A DNA stretch of 64,000 nucleotides from assembly GCF_023544445.1 (NCBI RefSeq), contig NZ_JALPVJ010000001.1:186001-250000 (forward strand), written 5' to 3'. Source of the DNA: Actinoplanes sp. M2I2 (GTDB lineage Bacteria; Actinomycetota; Actinomycetes; Mycobacteriales; Micromonosporaceae). Below, piece by piece: positions 24,331-32,351 of this stretch. The notes beneath the pieces were generated by a model. The model saw nothing but the letters and a program-made list of their open reading frames with translations, did no database searches and was not told the origin of the DNA. The first letter of the stretch is position 1. Each line of letters begins with the position of its first letter. Made by a program: the position numbers and the translations under genes.

Positions 24331-24633
24331 CTACTTCACGCGCCGGTGCGAGCGGGCGACGATCTTGTCGTACTCCTTGTGCTCCTCCAGCCACGAGCTG
24401 AGGAACGGGCAGATCGGCACCACCACACGACCCTTGGCCAGCGCGTCCTCCATGGCCGCGCGAGCCAGCAGGCCACCGGTGCCATGACCCTCGTACGCGG
24501 TCTCGACCTTGGTATGCGTGTACGCGATGACGTTGCCGGTCACCTGATAGGTGATCACCCCGGCCAGCGTCCCGTCGTCGTCGCGCGCCTCGAAGCGGTC
24601 CTTCTCCGGCACGTCGGTAACCGAAATCGTCAC
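24331..24633 (-). CDS. GNAT-like N-acetyltransferase, YjdJ/Acetyltransf_CG type
   Basis: A 100-residue single-domain acetyltransferase of the short GCN5-related group. Features: DGTLAGVITYQVTGNVIAYTHTKV strands, the acetyl-CoA loop YEGHGTGGLLARAAMEDA, and VVVPICPFLSSWLEEHKEY at the C-terminus. GTG 24633 is 4 nt after the kinase-like gene, so both are in one operon; an in-frame TTG at 24645 would overlap that gene. Substrate unknown. Confidence 0.88.
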   Translation of the reverse strand: MTISVTDVPEKDRFEARDDDGTLAGVITYQVTGNVIAYTHTKVETAYEGHGTGGLLARAAMEDALAKGRVVVPICPFLSSWLEEHKEYDKIVARSHRRVK

Positions 24634-24637
24634 CCCG

Positions 24638-25159
24638 TCATCCAATCACGTGCGCCGCGGACAGCACGGACGCGGCCACCTGCGGAATTGTCTCGGTCGT
24701 CACGTCGACGACGACGTCCTCGACCCCGGCCGCGTCCAGGATCCGGTCGAGCTCGCCGGAACGGTGCAAGTGCCAGGACAGCCCCTCCGGATCGTCCGCG
24801 TGACGGCGCCGGAGGCGGGCGTGGACGGCCGGCAGAGCCACGCGGAGGCGGCACACCGACAACGGCAGGCCCAGCGCGTCCTGGTAGGACTGCCGCTCGG
24901 TCCGACTCTCGATCACCCCGGCGAGAACGATGCGCCGAGCGCCGGCGTCGACGAAGTTGCCGGTGACCGCACGCAGGTTGCGCACCGTGAGGGCACCGTT
25001 GAAGCGATCACCCGGCGGTGACGGCCAGCATCGTCGCAGCCAGTCCACGTCGATCACCGCGTTCGGAATCTCACGGGCGGTGAGCAGATCACCGACGGCC
25101 TCCGCGGTCGACGTCTTGCCCGAGCCCACCGTTCCGGTGACGAGCAAGGCGGTGGCCAC
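24638..25159 (-). CDS. P-loop nucleotide kinase-like ATPase
   Basis: A 173-residue AAA/ASKHA-like small kinase. Walker A is GTVGSGKT at residues 9-16 near the N-terminus, followed by DVDWLRRCWP (acceptor-site-like) and VLAGVIESRTERQSY. It resembles adenylylsulfate- or nucleoside-kinase-like proteins, with no substrate motif to decide. GTG 25159 has TAGTGT 6 nt upstream. Its promoter overlaps that of the divergent gene at 25183. Confidence 0.8.
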   Translation of the reverse strand: MATALLVTGTVGSGKTSTAEAVGDLLTAREIPNAVIDVDWLRRCWPSPPGDRFNGALTVRNLRAVTGNFVDAGARRIVLAGVIESRTERQSYQDALGLPLSVCRLRVALPAVHARLRRRHADDPEGLSWHLHRSGELDRILDAAGVEDVVVDVTTETIPQVAASVLSAAHVIG

Positions 25160-25165
25160 GGCCAG

Positions 25166-25175
25166 ACACTACCGT
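25166..25175. promoter_or_regulatory. overlapping divergent -10 hexamers
   Basis: The minus-strand TAGTGT (25166-25171, 6 nt before GTG 25159) and the plus-strand TACCGT (25170-25175, 7 nt before GTG 25183) share two bases. Only one polymerase could occupy the site at a time. Confidence 0.5.
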
Positions 25176-25182
25176 CGGGCCG

Positions 25183-25653
25183 GTGCAGACTTTTCTTCCG
25201 TACGCGGACTTCCTCGCCTCGGCCCGGGCACTCGACCAGAAACGGCTGGGCAAGCAACGCGTCGAGACCGTGCAGGTGCTACGCGGCTTGATCACTCCCG
25301 GGTACGGCTGGCGCCACCACCCCGCCGTGAAGATGTGGCGCGGTTACGAGGAGGGGCTGATCCGCTACGGCTTGGATGTCGCCGGCGTCTGGACCGCGAC
25401 CGGGCGGGCCGACACCACCGTGGCGACGCTGCTGGCCGACTGGGGCCAGGGCACCGAGATCCGTACGCGGGAAGCTCTCGCCGAGGCCGGCGAGCTGCCG
25501 CCGTGGCTGGGCGAGGCGGAGGTGCACCGCAGCCACCAGTCGGCGCTGCTGCGCAAGGACCCCGACTTCTACCGGCCGTTGTTCGGCCCCGACGTGCCCG
25601 ACGACCTGCCGTACGTGTGGCCGGTCTCGGACCGACCCGGCCGCGACCTCTAG
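25183..25653 (+). CDS. MSMEG_6728-family protein (pyrimidine-dimer DNA glycosylase-like)
   Basis: A 156-residue protein with the MQTFLPYADFLASARALDQKRLGKQRVE N-terminus, followed by GYGWRHHPAVKMWRGYEEGL and HRSHQSALLRKDPDFYRPLF. These are hallmarks of the family related to T4 endonuclease V (Pyr_excise), whose members are small DNA-glycosylase-like or uncharacterised proteins. Activity on DNA is inferred from the family. GTG 25183 is leaderless-type. Its TAG stop is part of the TAGGGT promoter of the next gene. Confidence 0.82.
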   Translation: MQTFLPYADFLASARALDQKRLGKQRVETVQVLRGLITPGYGWRHHPAVKMWRGYEEGLIRYGLDVAGVWTATGRADTTVATLLADWGQGTEIRTREALAEAGELPPWLGEAEVHRSHQSALLRKDPDFYRPLFGPDVPDDLPYVWPVSDRPGRDL

Positions 25654-25656
25654 GGT
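25651..25656 (+). promoter_or_regulatory. -10 hexamer TAGGGT for the phosphoribosyltransferase
   Basis: TAGGGT ends 6 nt before ATG 25663; its first three bases are the stop codon of the preceding gene. Confidence 0.45.
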
Positions 25657-25662
25657 GACGAG

Positions 25663-26133
25663 ATGGCCGACCGTAAGAACCTGACCTGGGCAGATTTCGG
25701 CCGGGCGGGCCGCGAGCTGGCGGTGGCCATCGCCCGTGACGGCTACCGGCCCGACCTGGTGCTGACGGTCGCCCGCGGCGGGCTGTTCCTGGCCGGTTCG
25801 CTGAGTTACGCCCTCGACGTCAAGGCGATGTACCTGGTCAACGTCGAGTTCTACACCGGCGTCGACGCACGGCTGGAGATGCCTGTGCTGCTCCCGCCGG
25901 CGCCCCAGCCCGCCGACCTGAACGGCGCCCGGGTACTGATCGTCGACGACGTGGCCGACACCGGAGCGACGCTCCAGCTGGTCCGCGACTTCTGCGCTCC
26001 GCACGTGGCCGACACCCGCGTGGCAGTCGTCTACGAGAAGCCACAGTCGACCGTCACCTGCGAGTACGTGTGGTCCCGCACCGACAAGTGGATCAACTTC
26101 CCGTGGTCCTCCGAGCCGCCGGTCACCCACTGA
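25663..26133 (+). CDS. phosphoribosyltransferase family protein
   Basis: A 156-residue type I phosphoribosyltransferase. The PRPP-binding loop is VLIVDDVADTGATLQ (about residues 90-104), with a VLTVARGGLFLAGSL segment at about 35-49 and a YEKPQSTVTCEYVW C-terminal hood. It resembles xanthine/guanine-type phosphoribosyltransferases; base specificity cannot be read from the sequence. The last 11 bp overlap the convergent HNH gene. Confidence 0.88.
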   Translation: MADRKNLTWADFGRAGRELAVAIARDGYRPDLVLTVARGGLFLAGSLSYALDVKAMYLVNVEFYTGVDARLEMPVLLPPAPQPADLNGARVLIVDDVADTGATLQLVRDFCAPHVADTRVAVVYEKPQSTVTCEYVWSRTDKWINFPWSSEPPVTH

Positions 26134-28111
26134 CGCCCACCGCCCCGGAGGGAACGGATTTTGCGCTTCCCGGTGCTGTTGGCGTCTTCGTGCCGAGCGG
26201 ATCTGGACGTCCTCGAAGCGATGCGGGCCGGTGATAGAGGTTGCGCCGCGGTCGTCGCAGTGGGTCGACGGTCGGCGGTGGGTAGAAGTCCGGGCACTGG
26301 TCGGGACCGAGGCGGATCTGCCAGCCGCCACCCGGGTGGTGGACGAGGCGATGGTGATGGCGGCAGAGCAGCACCAGGTTGTCCAGGCTGGTGGGACCGC
26401 CGTTGCTCCAGGCGGTGAGGTGATGGGCGTCGGTCCAGCGCGGCGGCCGATCACAGTCGGGGAAAGCGCAGCCCCGGTCGCGCACGTGCAGGGCGCGGCG
26501 CAGCGGGCCGGTGGCTAGTCGGCGGGCACGCCCGGTGTCCAGGATCTGCCCGGCCCCGCCGAGGACGAACGGCAGGATCCGGGCGTCACAGGCCAGCCGA
26601 CGCATCGCGGCGGCCGACAGGCGCTGCCCGGTATCGGTGGTCCCGATCCCCAGAGTTCCAATCCCCAGAGTTCCAATCCCCAGAGTTCCAATCCCTAGGG
26701 TTCCAATCCCTAGGGTTCCAATCCCTAGGGTTCCAATCCCTAGGGTTCCGGTGCTCAGCGTTCCGGTGCGCAGAACGTCTGCGTTCGGGGCGTCTACGGT
26801 CAAGGCGCCCGCGGTCAGGGCGTCTGCGTTCGGAGCGTCTGCCAGGGCGTCCGCGCTCAGGGCGTCCGCGGTCCGGTTTCCGGTACTCAGAGTCCCGACG
26901 CTCAGCGTGCCGACACTCGGGGTGCCGACGCCTGGGGTGCCGACGTGTGGGGTTCCGATGTGCGGGATACCGGTGCCTATGTGCGGGGTGTGGGTGTCTG
27001 GGGTGCCTATGTGCGGGGTGCGGGTGTCTGGGGTGCCCATGTGCGGGGTGCGGGTGTCCGGGGTGCCCATGTGCGGGATGCGGGTGCTCGAGATGCCGGT
27101 GCTCGAAGTGTCGGTGTTCGAGACGCCGACGAACTGGATGCCGGTGACCGGGAGTCGGGTGAGCAGGTCGTAGGCGACGGTGACGGCCAGCTGGGGTGGT
27201 TCGCCGCCGTCGGTGGGCAGCTCGCCGGTGCGCAGGGCCAGCCGGCAGATGTCGATCAGGGCGTCGGCGCGGCGGTGCTCTGCCGTGCGGTCGTCGCCCG
27301 GAGTCGGGGTGCACAGTGGGTGCAGGGCGGCGTGCATGAGGGCGGCGTCTTCGGTGCCGAGCAGGCCGGAGAGCCGCACCAGCCCGTCGACCGGCAACGA
27401 CAACGTCAGGCCGCGCCGACGGTAGGCGCGGGCCTCCTGACGGGCCAGGGCTGCTTCGTCGGCGCGCTCGGCCAGCTCCGGGGCGACGTAGGCCAGGATC
27501 CGTTCGCCCACCCGGCGTAGCTGGTAGGCCGGTAGCCGCTCGGCCATGCCGATCATCGTGGTCCGGGCCAGCTCGACCAGGCGCGATACCTGGCGTTCAC
27601 CTAGCTCGCCGCCACGGCCATCGCCGTGGCGTTGGCAGCCGTCGTGACTGTCGCGGTCGCCGTCGCAGTGGGGATGGCAGTCCTGGCCATCGCCGCCGTG
27701 GTGCTCGCTGTGGGCCTCGCTGTCGCTGTGGTGGGCGAGGTCTTCGGAAAGGGCGTCGAGGGTCGCACCGATCACGGTGGACTGGCGCAGGTTGAGGCGG
27801 CCGTCCAGGACCGCCGTCTCGACGGCCGGATGCCGGCTCAGCGCGGCGGCCTGACCGGCCAACTCGCGTGCCGGTTGCGGATCGATCAACAGCAGACTGC
27901 GGAGCCAACTTGCGGTGTTGCGGTGGCCTTGCGCGGCGGGCAGACCGCGGGCGTCGGTCTGCTGCACCAGCCGCGCCTGCAAAGCGGCGGCACATTGCTC
28001 AACACGATGCGCCGCTTTCAGGCACGCTGTCAGCTCATCATCGCCGAGCGGCCACAACGGAGCCGCGGCCAGTTTCGCCGCGTCCTCGCTCAGCTGTCGC
28101 ACGTCTGCCAT
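26123..28111 (-). CDS. DUF222 / HNH endonuclease with large repeat insert
   Basis: A 662-residue member of the multi-copy actinobacterial DUF222-HNH family. Residues about 1-320 are the DUF222 helical region (GLPAAQGHRNTASWLRSLLLIDPQPARELA). Residues about 560-620 hold the HNH nuclease: CAFPDC, WTDAHHLTAWSNGGPTSLDN, LLCRHHHRLVHH. Between them is an insert of roughly 170 residues made of LGIGT and PHMGTPDTRT repeats encoded by 15- and 30-bp tandem repeats. A His/Asp-rich insert (HHSDSEAHSEHH) also interrupts the DUF222 part. ATG 28111 is chosen because MADVRQLSEDA matches the usual family start; an in-frame ATG at 28186 is possible. Biological role unknown. Confidence 0.85.
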   Translation of the reverse strand: MADVRQLSEDAAKLAAAPLWPLGDDELTACLKAAHRVEQCAAALQARLVQQTDARGLPAAQGHRNTASWLRSLLLIDPQPARELAGQAAALSRHPAVETAVLDGRLNLRQSTVIGATLDALSEDLAHHSDSEAHSEHHGGDGQDCHPHCDGDRDSHDGCQRHGDGRGGELGERQVSRLVELARTTMIGMAERLPAYQLRRVGERILAYVAPELAERADEAALARQEARAYRRRGLTLSLPVDGLVRLSGLLGTEDAALMHAALHPLCTPTPGDDRTAEHRRADALIDICRLALRTGELPTDGGEPPQLAVTVAYDLLTRLPVTGIQFVGVSNTDTSSTGISSTRIPHMGTPDTRTPHMGTPDTRTPHIGTPDTHTPHIGTGIPHIGTPHVGTPGVGTPSVGTLSVGTLSTGNRTADALSADALADAPNADALTAGALTVDAPNADVLRTGTLSTGTLGIGTLGIGTLGIGTLGIGTLGIGTLGIGTLGIGTTDTGQRLSAAAMRRLACDARILPFVLGGAGQILDTGRARRLATGPLRRALHVRDRGCAFPDCDRPPRWTDAHHLTAWSNGGPTSLDNLVLLCRHHHRLVHHPGGGWQIRLGPDQCPDFYPPPTVDPLRRPRRNLYHRPASLRGRPDPLGTKTPTAPGSAKSVPSGAVGVSG
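26646..26750. repeat. 15-bp tandem repeat, seven copies, in the HNH gene
   Basis: Seven uninterrupted units of 15 bp: three of one type (ATCCCCAGAGTTCCA) and four of a second (ATCCCTAGGGTTCCA, the last ending G). They encode (T)LGIG repeats. The block arrangement of variants suggests expansion by slippage. Confidence 0.95.
26976..27095. repeat. 30-bp tandem repeat, four copies, in the HNH gene
   Basis: Four imperfect 30-bp units encoding HMGTPDTRTP-type decapeptides in the same insert of the HNH protein. Confidence 0.9.
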
Positions 28112-28186
28112 CACGGGACCATGGTCGAGCAGGCGTACGACACTTTCTGGGCCGGGCAGGCCACCGGGGAGATCGACGTTCACCAT

Positions 28187-28550
28187 CTGAAGCCGATCAC
28201 CAACGCGGTTCGCTTCTCTGAGACAGCACTCAGTCTGGTAGATCTTCGTGCACCCCTCAGCCCAGCGGAGTCATCGGTACCGAAGCGCCTGACTAAGCAC
28301 CTACGTCGGACTACCTTGCCCGGGCAGACGCAGTCTGGCTGCCTCCCCGTGTGCGATGAGCAAGGGCTTCGGCATCCCAGAACCGCCGGGACCGCCGCGC
28401 TTCGTGCGGTCCGGGCGCGTAGACCGGCCTCCGAAGGCGCTGTCTGGCTACAGCGTCGGAGATCCTGCCTGCTGGAGGCGCACCAATACCGAGTTTTGGC
28501 TCGTCTGTCTACGGTTCGATCGAGGGGTGCGGTCCACGTGGATCTGCAGC
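28187..28550. other. 364-bp stretch without a confident gene
   Basis: Frames on both strands continue from neighbours but have no recognisable motif, start signal or consistent codon use. I see nothing else supportable here. Confidence 0.45.
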
Positions 28551-28556
28551 TATGGT
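28551..28556 (+). promoter_or_regulatory. -10 hexamer TATGGT for 28563-28802
   Basis: TATGGT ends 6 nt before GTG 28563. It fixes the start chosen for the small membrane protein. Confidence 0.5.
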
Positions 28557-28562
28557 CTCGCC

Positions 28563-28802
28563 GTGGCGCTACGCAGACTGTCGGTCCGCAGCCGGCGCAT
28601 TCTGGCCTTGGCAGCGGGTTGCTCTGCTGTGGCCATCGCTGGGGGACGGCTCCTTCTCCTGCCCGACGAGAGCGCTTGGGATTTCGTGCTACTGCTCCTT
28701 CAAGGGGTGGCCATATTGACGGCCTGGCTCGCATGGCGTTCGCTCACGCCACCTCGCGCCTCGCGGGGAGTAGACATGGACGCGAAGCGCCTGCATTGGT
28801 GA
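28563..28802 (+). CDS. small two-helix membrane protein
   Basis: A 79-residue protein with two hydrophobic segments (about residues 11-28 and 38-54) and a short polar tail. Unknown function. GTG 28563 is chosen because a TATGGT hexamer sits 6 nt upstream; the longer frame to 28356 gives an N-terminus without recognisable features. A hairpin follows the gene. Confidence 0.5.
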   Translation: MALRRLSVRSRRILALAAGCSAVAIAGGRLLLLPDESAWDFVLLLLQGVAILTAWLAWRSLTPPRASRGVDMDAKRLHW

Positions 28803-28834
28803 CATAGCGCTGGAGCAAGCAGATCGCTCTTGCG

Positions 28835-28877
28835 GAAGCCCTCGGTCCCCCATCACCGGGAAGGTCCCGAGGGCTTC
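28835..28877. terminator. stem-loop after the small membrane protein gene
   Basis: Perfect 11-bp arms GAAGCCCTCGG / CCGAGGGCTTC with a 21-nt loop. No T-run, as is common in high-GC actinobacteria. It lies between the small membrane gene and the integrase remnant. Confidence 0.45.
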
Positions 28878-28894
28878 GCTGCGTTCCGCCGAGG

Positions 28895-29218
28895 TTGCCC
28901 ATGCGTGGCCGGATCGACGCCGAAGGCGCGGCGGTCGGATTGCTCGCGCCGACGATGCTGCGGGTGGTGGAAAGCTACCTGAAGTCGATCTTCTCAGCAG
29001 CGGTGCGCGATCAGCTGATCGCTAGTTCGCCCTGCGTCGGTGTCAGGATTTCAGCGATCGATCGCGACAACCGAGTGATACCGCCGCCGGAGCAGCTGCC
29101 GCTTCTCGCCCAACCGATGCCGACCCGGCTGTCAGCTGCCGTGTATGTGGCTGCCGGATGCGGGCTGCGGCTGGGGGAGCTGTTCGGTGGGAACGGAGGA
29201 GATCACGTGCACGAGTGA
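28895..29218 (+). pseudogene. tyrosine-recombinase (phage-type integrase) remnant
   Basis: The 107-residue frame carries LAPTMLRVVESYLKSIFSAAVRD, LIASSPCVGVR and AAVYVAAGCGLRLGE. These match the end of the SAM-like core-binding domain and the first catalytic Arg box (GLRLGE) of actinobacterial site-specific integrases. It then diverges into GGNGGDHVHE and stops. The first part of the protein and the HxxR and Tyr boxes are missing, so it cannot be active. It is probably the relic of an integrated element next to glnA. Confidence 0.75.
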
Positions 29219-29335
29219 CCGGATGCGCTGGACTGGGCGCGATCGCTGGTCGACGGTGCCCTGGGGAAAGCCGAAAGCGGCGGCCACACCGGCTGGGAGC
29301 CAGGCGTGACCGCCGCTTCGCGGTTTGTCGTCTAC

Positions 29336-29383
29336 TTAGCGCGGTAACGCTGCTGTCAGAAAAACCGCAGGTCAGCGCGCTAA
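29336..29383 (-). terminator. possible glnA terminator region
   Basis: TTAGCGCG / CGCGCTAA arms (8 bp) with a 32-nt loop lie just downstream of the glnA stop; a GCGGT/ACCGC pair lies near the loop. A second 9-bp inverted repeat, AAGCGGCGG / CCGCCGCTT, lies at 29275-29318. Which one terminates glnA is not clear. Confidence 0.4.
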
Positions 29384-29389
29384 ATCAAG

Positions 29390-30814
29390 TCAGACGTTGT
29401 AGTACATCTCGAACTCGTGCGGGGTCGGGCGGAGGCGGACCGGGTCGATCTCGTTGGTGCGCTTCCAGTCGATCCAGGTGGAGATCAGGTCGTCGGTGAA
29501 GACGCCGCCGGCGGTCAGGAACTCGTTGTCGGCCTCGAGGCTGTTGAGCACGGCGTCGAGCGAGCCGGGCACCTGCTTGACGCTGCCCCACTCCTCGGGC
29601 GGCAGGTCGTACAGGTCCTTGTCGATCGGGGCCGGCGGCTCGATCTTGTTCTTGATGCCGTCCAGGCCGGCCATCATCTGGGCCGAGAACGCCAGGTACG
29701 GGTTCGACGACGGGTCGGGCACGCGGAACTCGACGCGCTTGGCCTTCGGGTTGCTGCCGGTCACCGGGATGCGGGTGCAGGCCGAGCGGTTGCGCTGCGA
29801 GTAGACCAGGTTGACCGGGGCCTCGTAGCCGGGCACCAGGCGACGGTACGAGTTGACCGTCGGGTTGGTGAAGGCCAGCAGGCTGGGCGCGTGGTGCAGC
29901 AGGCCGCCGATGTACCAGCGGGCCGTGTCGGACAGGCCCGCGTAGCCGGTCTCGTCGTAGAACAGCGGCTCGCCGTTCATCCACAGGCTCTGGTGGGTGT
30001 GCATGCCCGAGCCGTTGTCGCCGAACAGCGGCTTCGGCATGAACGTCGCGGTCTTGCCGTGCTCCCAGGCAGTGTTCTTGATGATGTACTTGAACATCTG
30101 CATCTGGTCGCCGGCGTGCAGCAGCGTCGAGAACTTGTAGTTGATCTCGCCCTGGCCGGCGGTGCCGACCTCGTGGTGCGAACGCTCGACGGTGAAGCCG
30201 ACGTCGATCAGGCGGCGCACCATGGCGTCGCGCAGGTCGCTGTAGTGGTCGAGCGGCGCGACGGGGAAGTAGCCGCCCTTGTACGCGGTCTTGTAGCCGC
30301 GGTTGCCGCCCTCCTCCTCCTTGCCGGAGTTCCAGGCGCCCTCGACCGAGTCGATGTAGTAGAAGGCCTGGTTCGCCGCGGTGGAGTGGCGGATCGAGTC
30401 GAAGATGTAGAACTCCGCCTCGGCGCCGAAGTAGGCGGTGTCGGCGATGCCGCTGGACGCCAGGTAGGTCTCGGCCTTCTTGGCCACGTTCCGCGGGTCA
30501 CGCGAGTACGCCTCGCGGGTGAACGGGTCGTGGATGAAGAAGTTCAGCGCCAGCGTCTTCTGGATCCGGAACGGGTCGATGAAGGCCGTGCTCACGTCCG
30601 GCAGCAGCATCATGTCGGACTCGTGGATGGCCTGGAACCCGCGGATCGAGGATCCGTCGAAGGCGAGGCCGTCGGTCACGACGCTGTCGTCGAACGACTC
30701 GACCGGCATGTTGAAGTGCTGCATCACACCGGGCAGGTCACAGAACCGCACGTCGACGAACTTGACGTCCTCGTCTTTGAGGTATCGCAGCAATTCCTCG
30801 GGATTGGCGAACAA
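29390..30814 (-). CDS. glnA: type I glutamine synthetase GlnA
   Basis: A 474-residue dodecameric GSI enzyme that makes glutamine from glutamate, ammonia and ATP. Signatures: [16 protein letters not shown], the beta-Grasp loop DGSSIRGF, metal ligands in [10 protein letters not shown], the NH/ATP loop [18 protein letters not shown], and the Glu flap in NRSACTRIP. The adenylylation site DLYDLPPEE (Tyr about 402) is intact, so it is a GlnE target (glnE is about 25 kb upstream). TTG 30814 is chosen because AGGAGG is 5 nt before it and the protein then starts [12 protein letters not shown] as in relatives; GTG 30817 would be only 2 nt from it. The Mycobacterium-like order glnA-RDD-DUF4191 is kept. 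Confidence 0.98.
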   Translation of the reverse strand: MFANPEELLRYLKDEDVKFVDVRFCDLPGVMQHFNMPVESFDDSVVTDGLAFDGSSIRGFQAIHESDMMLLPDVSTAFIDPFRIQKTLALNFFIHDPFTREAYSRDPRNVAKKAETYLASSGIADTAYFGAEAEFYIFDSIRHSTAANQAFYYIDSVEGAWNSGKEEEGGNRGYKTAYKGGYFPVAPLDHYSDLRDAMVRRLIDVGFTVERSHHEVGTAGQGEINYKFSTLLHAGDQMQMFKYIIKNTAWEHGKTATFMPKPLFGDNGSGMHTHQSLWMNGEPLFYDETGYAGLSDTARWYIGGLLHHAPSLLAFTNPTVNSYRRLVPGYEAPVNLVYSQRNRSACTRIPVTGSNPKAKRVEFRVPDPSSNPYLAFSAQMMAGLDGIKNKIEPPAPIDKDLYDLPPEEWGSVKQVPGSLDAVLNSLEADNEFLTAGGVFTDDLISTWIDWKRTNEIDPVRLRPTPHEFEMYYNV

Positions 30815-31006
30815 CACGTCCTCCTGGCACAGGATTTCGATACCGGGGCGGCGTGGTTCCGCCGCGTGGCTGGGCTGGTCGCGACGCTATGGGGCGGGAG
30901 TTGCCCAGGCGTATCCCTATTGTTTCCGTCATGTTACGGAGTCTGTGGGAGGCTGCCGACGGTCGATGACCGGCCTCAGTGAGGCTACCGCGAAACCCGC
31001 CGAGGT

Positions 31007-31012
31007 TAGGCT
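31007..31012 (+). promoter_or_regulatory. -10 hexamer TAGGCT for the RDD gene
   Basis: TAGGCT ends 6 nt before ATG 31019. Leaderless start inferred. Confidence 0.45.
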
Positions 31013-31018
31013 GGTTGC

Positions 31019-31426
31019 ATGGTTTCGGCAGGCAAGACCCCTTCCGGTACGCGCGGCGCGCTCGACCTGTCCGGCATCAGGCCGGCGTCGTTCGGCCGGC
31101 GGTTCGGCGCGCTGCTGGTCGACTGGGCGCTCGCCACGGTCGTCGCGACCCTGCTCGTCGACGACCTGCGCACCAACCCGTGGCCTCAGCTGGGCGTCTT
31201 CGTCGTGGTCCACGCGTTCTTCGTCGGCCTGTTCGGACAGACGGCGGGCATGGCGCTGGCCCGCATCCGGTGCGTCTCCATGGTGGACGGCGGCGCGATC
31301 GGCCTGCCCCGGGCGATCGTCCGCGCGGTGCTCCTGGCGCTGGTCATCCCGCCGGCGATCAGCGACGGCGACGGGCGGGGGCTGCACGACCGGGCCGCCC
31401 GTTCGATCATGGTCCAGCCGTCCTGA
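31019..31426 (+). CDS. RDD family membrane protein
   Basis: A 135-residue integral membrane protein with the RDD-type start ASFGRRFGALLVDWALATVV, a second helix (about 60-75) and QTAGMALARIRCV, then a third helix and the DGRGLHDRAARSIM end. The family name comes from conserved Arg-Asp-Asp residues; function unknown, possibly transport. Its place between glnA and a DUF4191 gene is conserved in actinobacteria. Confidence 0.9.
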   Translation: MVSAGKTPSGTRGALDLSGIRPASFGRRFGALLVDWALATVVATLLVDDLRTNPWPQLGVFVVVHAFFVGLFGQTAGMALARIRCVSMVDGGAIGLPRAIVRAVLLALVIPPAISDGDGRGLHDRAARSIMVQPS

Positions 31427-31443
31427 CCCGGACCGTGCGGCAT

Positions 31444-31494
31444 GCCCAGCCGTGTGATGTGCCCAGCCGTGTGATGTGCCCAGCTGTGCGGCGT
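31444..31494. repeat. 17-bp tandem repeat, three copies
   Basis: Units of GCCCAGCCGTGTGATGT; the third is diverged. They fill the space between the convergent RDD and DUF4191 genes. Confidence 0.9.
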
Positions 31495-31500
31495 ACCTAG

Positions 31501-32190
31501 CTAGCGCGGGCGCTGCTGGCGGAACGCGCCCTTGCTGGGGCGCATGTTCTTGGGGATCGCGCCCTTGGGCATCTGGGGCCGGGCCATCAGCGCGCCCAGG
31601 CGCTTGTCGAGCGAGTTGACGTCCTTGCCGGTGAGGTTGCGCGGCAGCCGCATCATCGTCGAGCGCAGCTTGCGTACGGGAAGCTGGCCCTCCTCGGTGC
31701 CGATCACGTAGTCGTACAGCGGGGCGTTGCCGATGACCTTGGAGAGGCGGCGCTTCTCCTGGCCGAGCAGGCCGCGGACGCGCTGCGGGTTGCCCTCGGC
31801 CAGCAGGATGACGCCGGGCCGGCCGACCACCACGTGCACCATGTCGTACTGCGTCGTCGAAGCAGCCGCCGGGCGCACCCGCCAGTCGCCGCGCATGTTC
31901 TCCATCAGCGACGCGGCCGCCCCGGGCTGGCCCTCGGCCGCGTTCATCATCGCGGCGTTCGACCGCAGGTTGAGCACGATCACGGCGGCCAGGAGGGTGA
32001 CCATGATGCCGATCGGCAGATAGATCCAGCCGGCGAGCAGGACGAGCACGACGGTGATCGCGAGCGGGATGAGCACCGCGGCGGCGAGCAGCGGGACGAA
32101 CCACTTGTCCTGCTTCGCCGTGAACGAGAACACCTGACCGATCTGCTTCAGGCGCGTGCCGAACGACACCTTCTCCTGCTCTTTTGCCAT
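31501..32190 (-). CDS. DUF4191 domain-containing membrane protein
   Basis: A 229-residue protein with two adjacent helices (about residues 32-75) and a long soluble C-terminus (VVGRPGVILLAEGNPQRVRGLLGQEKRRLSKVIG; LPRNLTGKDVNSLDKRLGALMARP). It is the actinobacterial DUF4191 family, equivalent in position to Rv2219 of M. tuberculosis beside lipA. Function unknown. ATG 32190 is preceded by TACACT at 8 nt. Confidence 0.92.
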   Translation of the reverse strand: MAKEQEKVSFGTRLKQIGQVFSFTAKQDKWFVPLLAAAVLIPLAITVVLVLLAGWIYLPIGIMVTLLAAVIVLNLRSNAAMMNAAEGQPGAAASLMENMRGDWRVRPAAASTTQYDMVHVVVGRPGVILLAEGNPQRVRGLLGQEKRRLSKVIGNAPLYDYVIGTEEGQLPVRKLRSTMMRLPRNLTGKDVNSLDKRLGALMARPQMPKGAIPKNMRPSKGAFRQQRPR

Positions 32191-32198
32191 AACTCGAA

Positions 32199-32204
32199 AG
32201 TGTA
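32199..32204 (-). promoter_or_regulatory. -10 hexamer TACACT for the DUF4191 gene
   Basis: TACACT on the minus strand, 8 nt before ATG 32190. Confidence 0.45.
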
Positions 32205-32261
32205 GTGGGGCGGGTCCTTACTTACGCACCGGTGGTCCTCCCTACCGGTAAGGAGTCAGGG

Positions 32262-32299
32262 CCCGCCGGGCATGGGGCAGCTTCCCCATGCCCGGCGGG
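32262..32299 (+). promoter_or_regulatory. 16-bp perfect hairpin in the leader of the LAL-regulator operon
   Basis: CCCGCCGGGCATGGGG and its exact complement flank a 6-nt loop (CAGCTT). It lies 52 nt upstream of the small gene at 32352. It may be a cis-acting mRNA structure or an operator. A further near-palindrome centred on TACCGGTA (32238-32255) lies just upstream. Confidence 0.55.
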
Positions 32300-32351
32300 G
32301 GCCTTCCGGCGAAGAGTTCTTCTCAGCGAACTCGACCGGAAGGACACCGAG

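Noticed and set aside
28895..29389. Possible tRNA or attachment site linked to the integrase remnant
   Set aside because: No tRNA-like fold or direct repeat pair could be recognised in the flanks.
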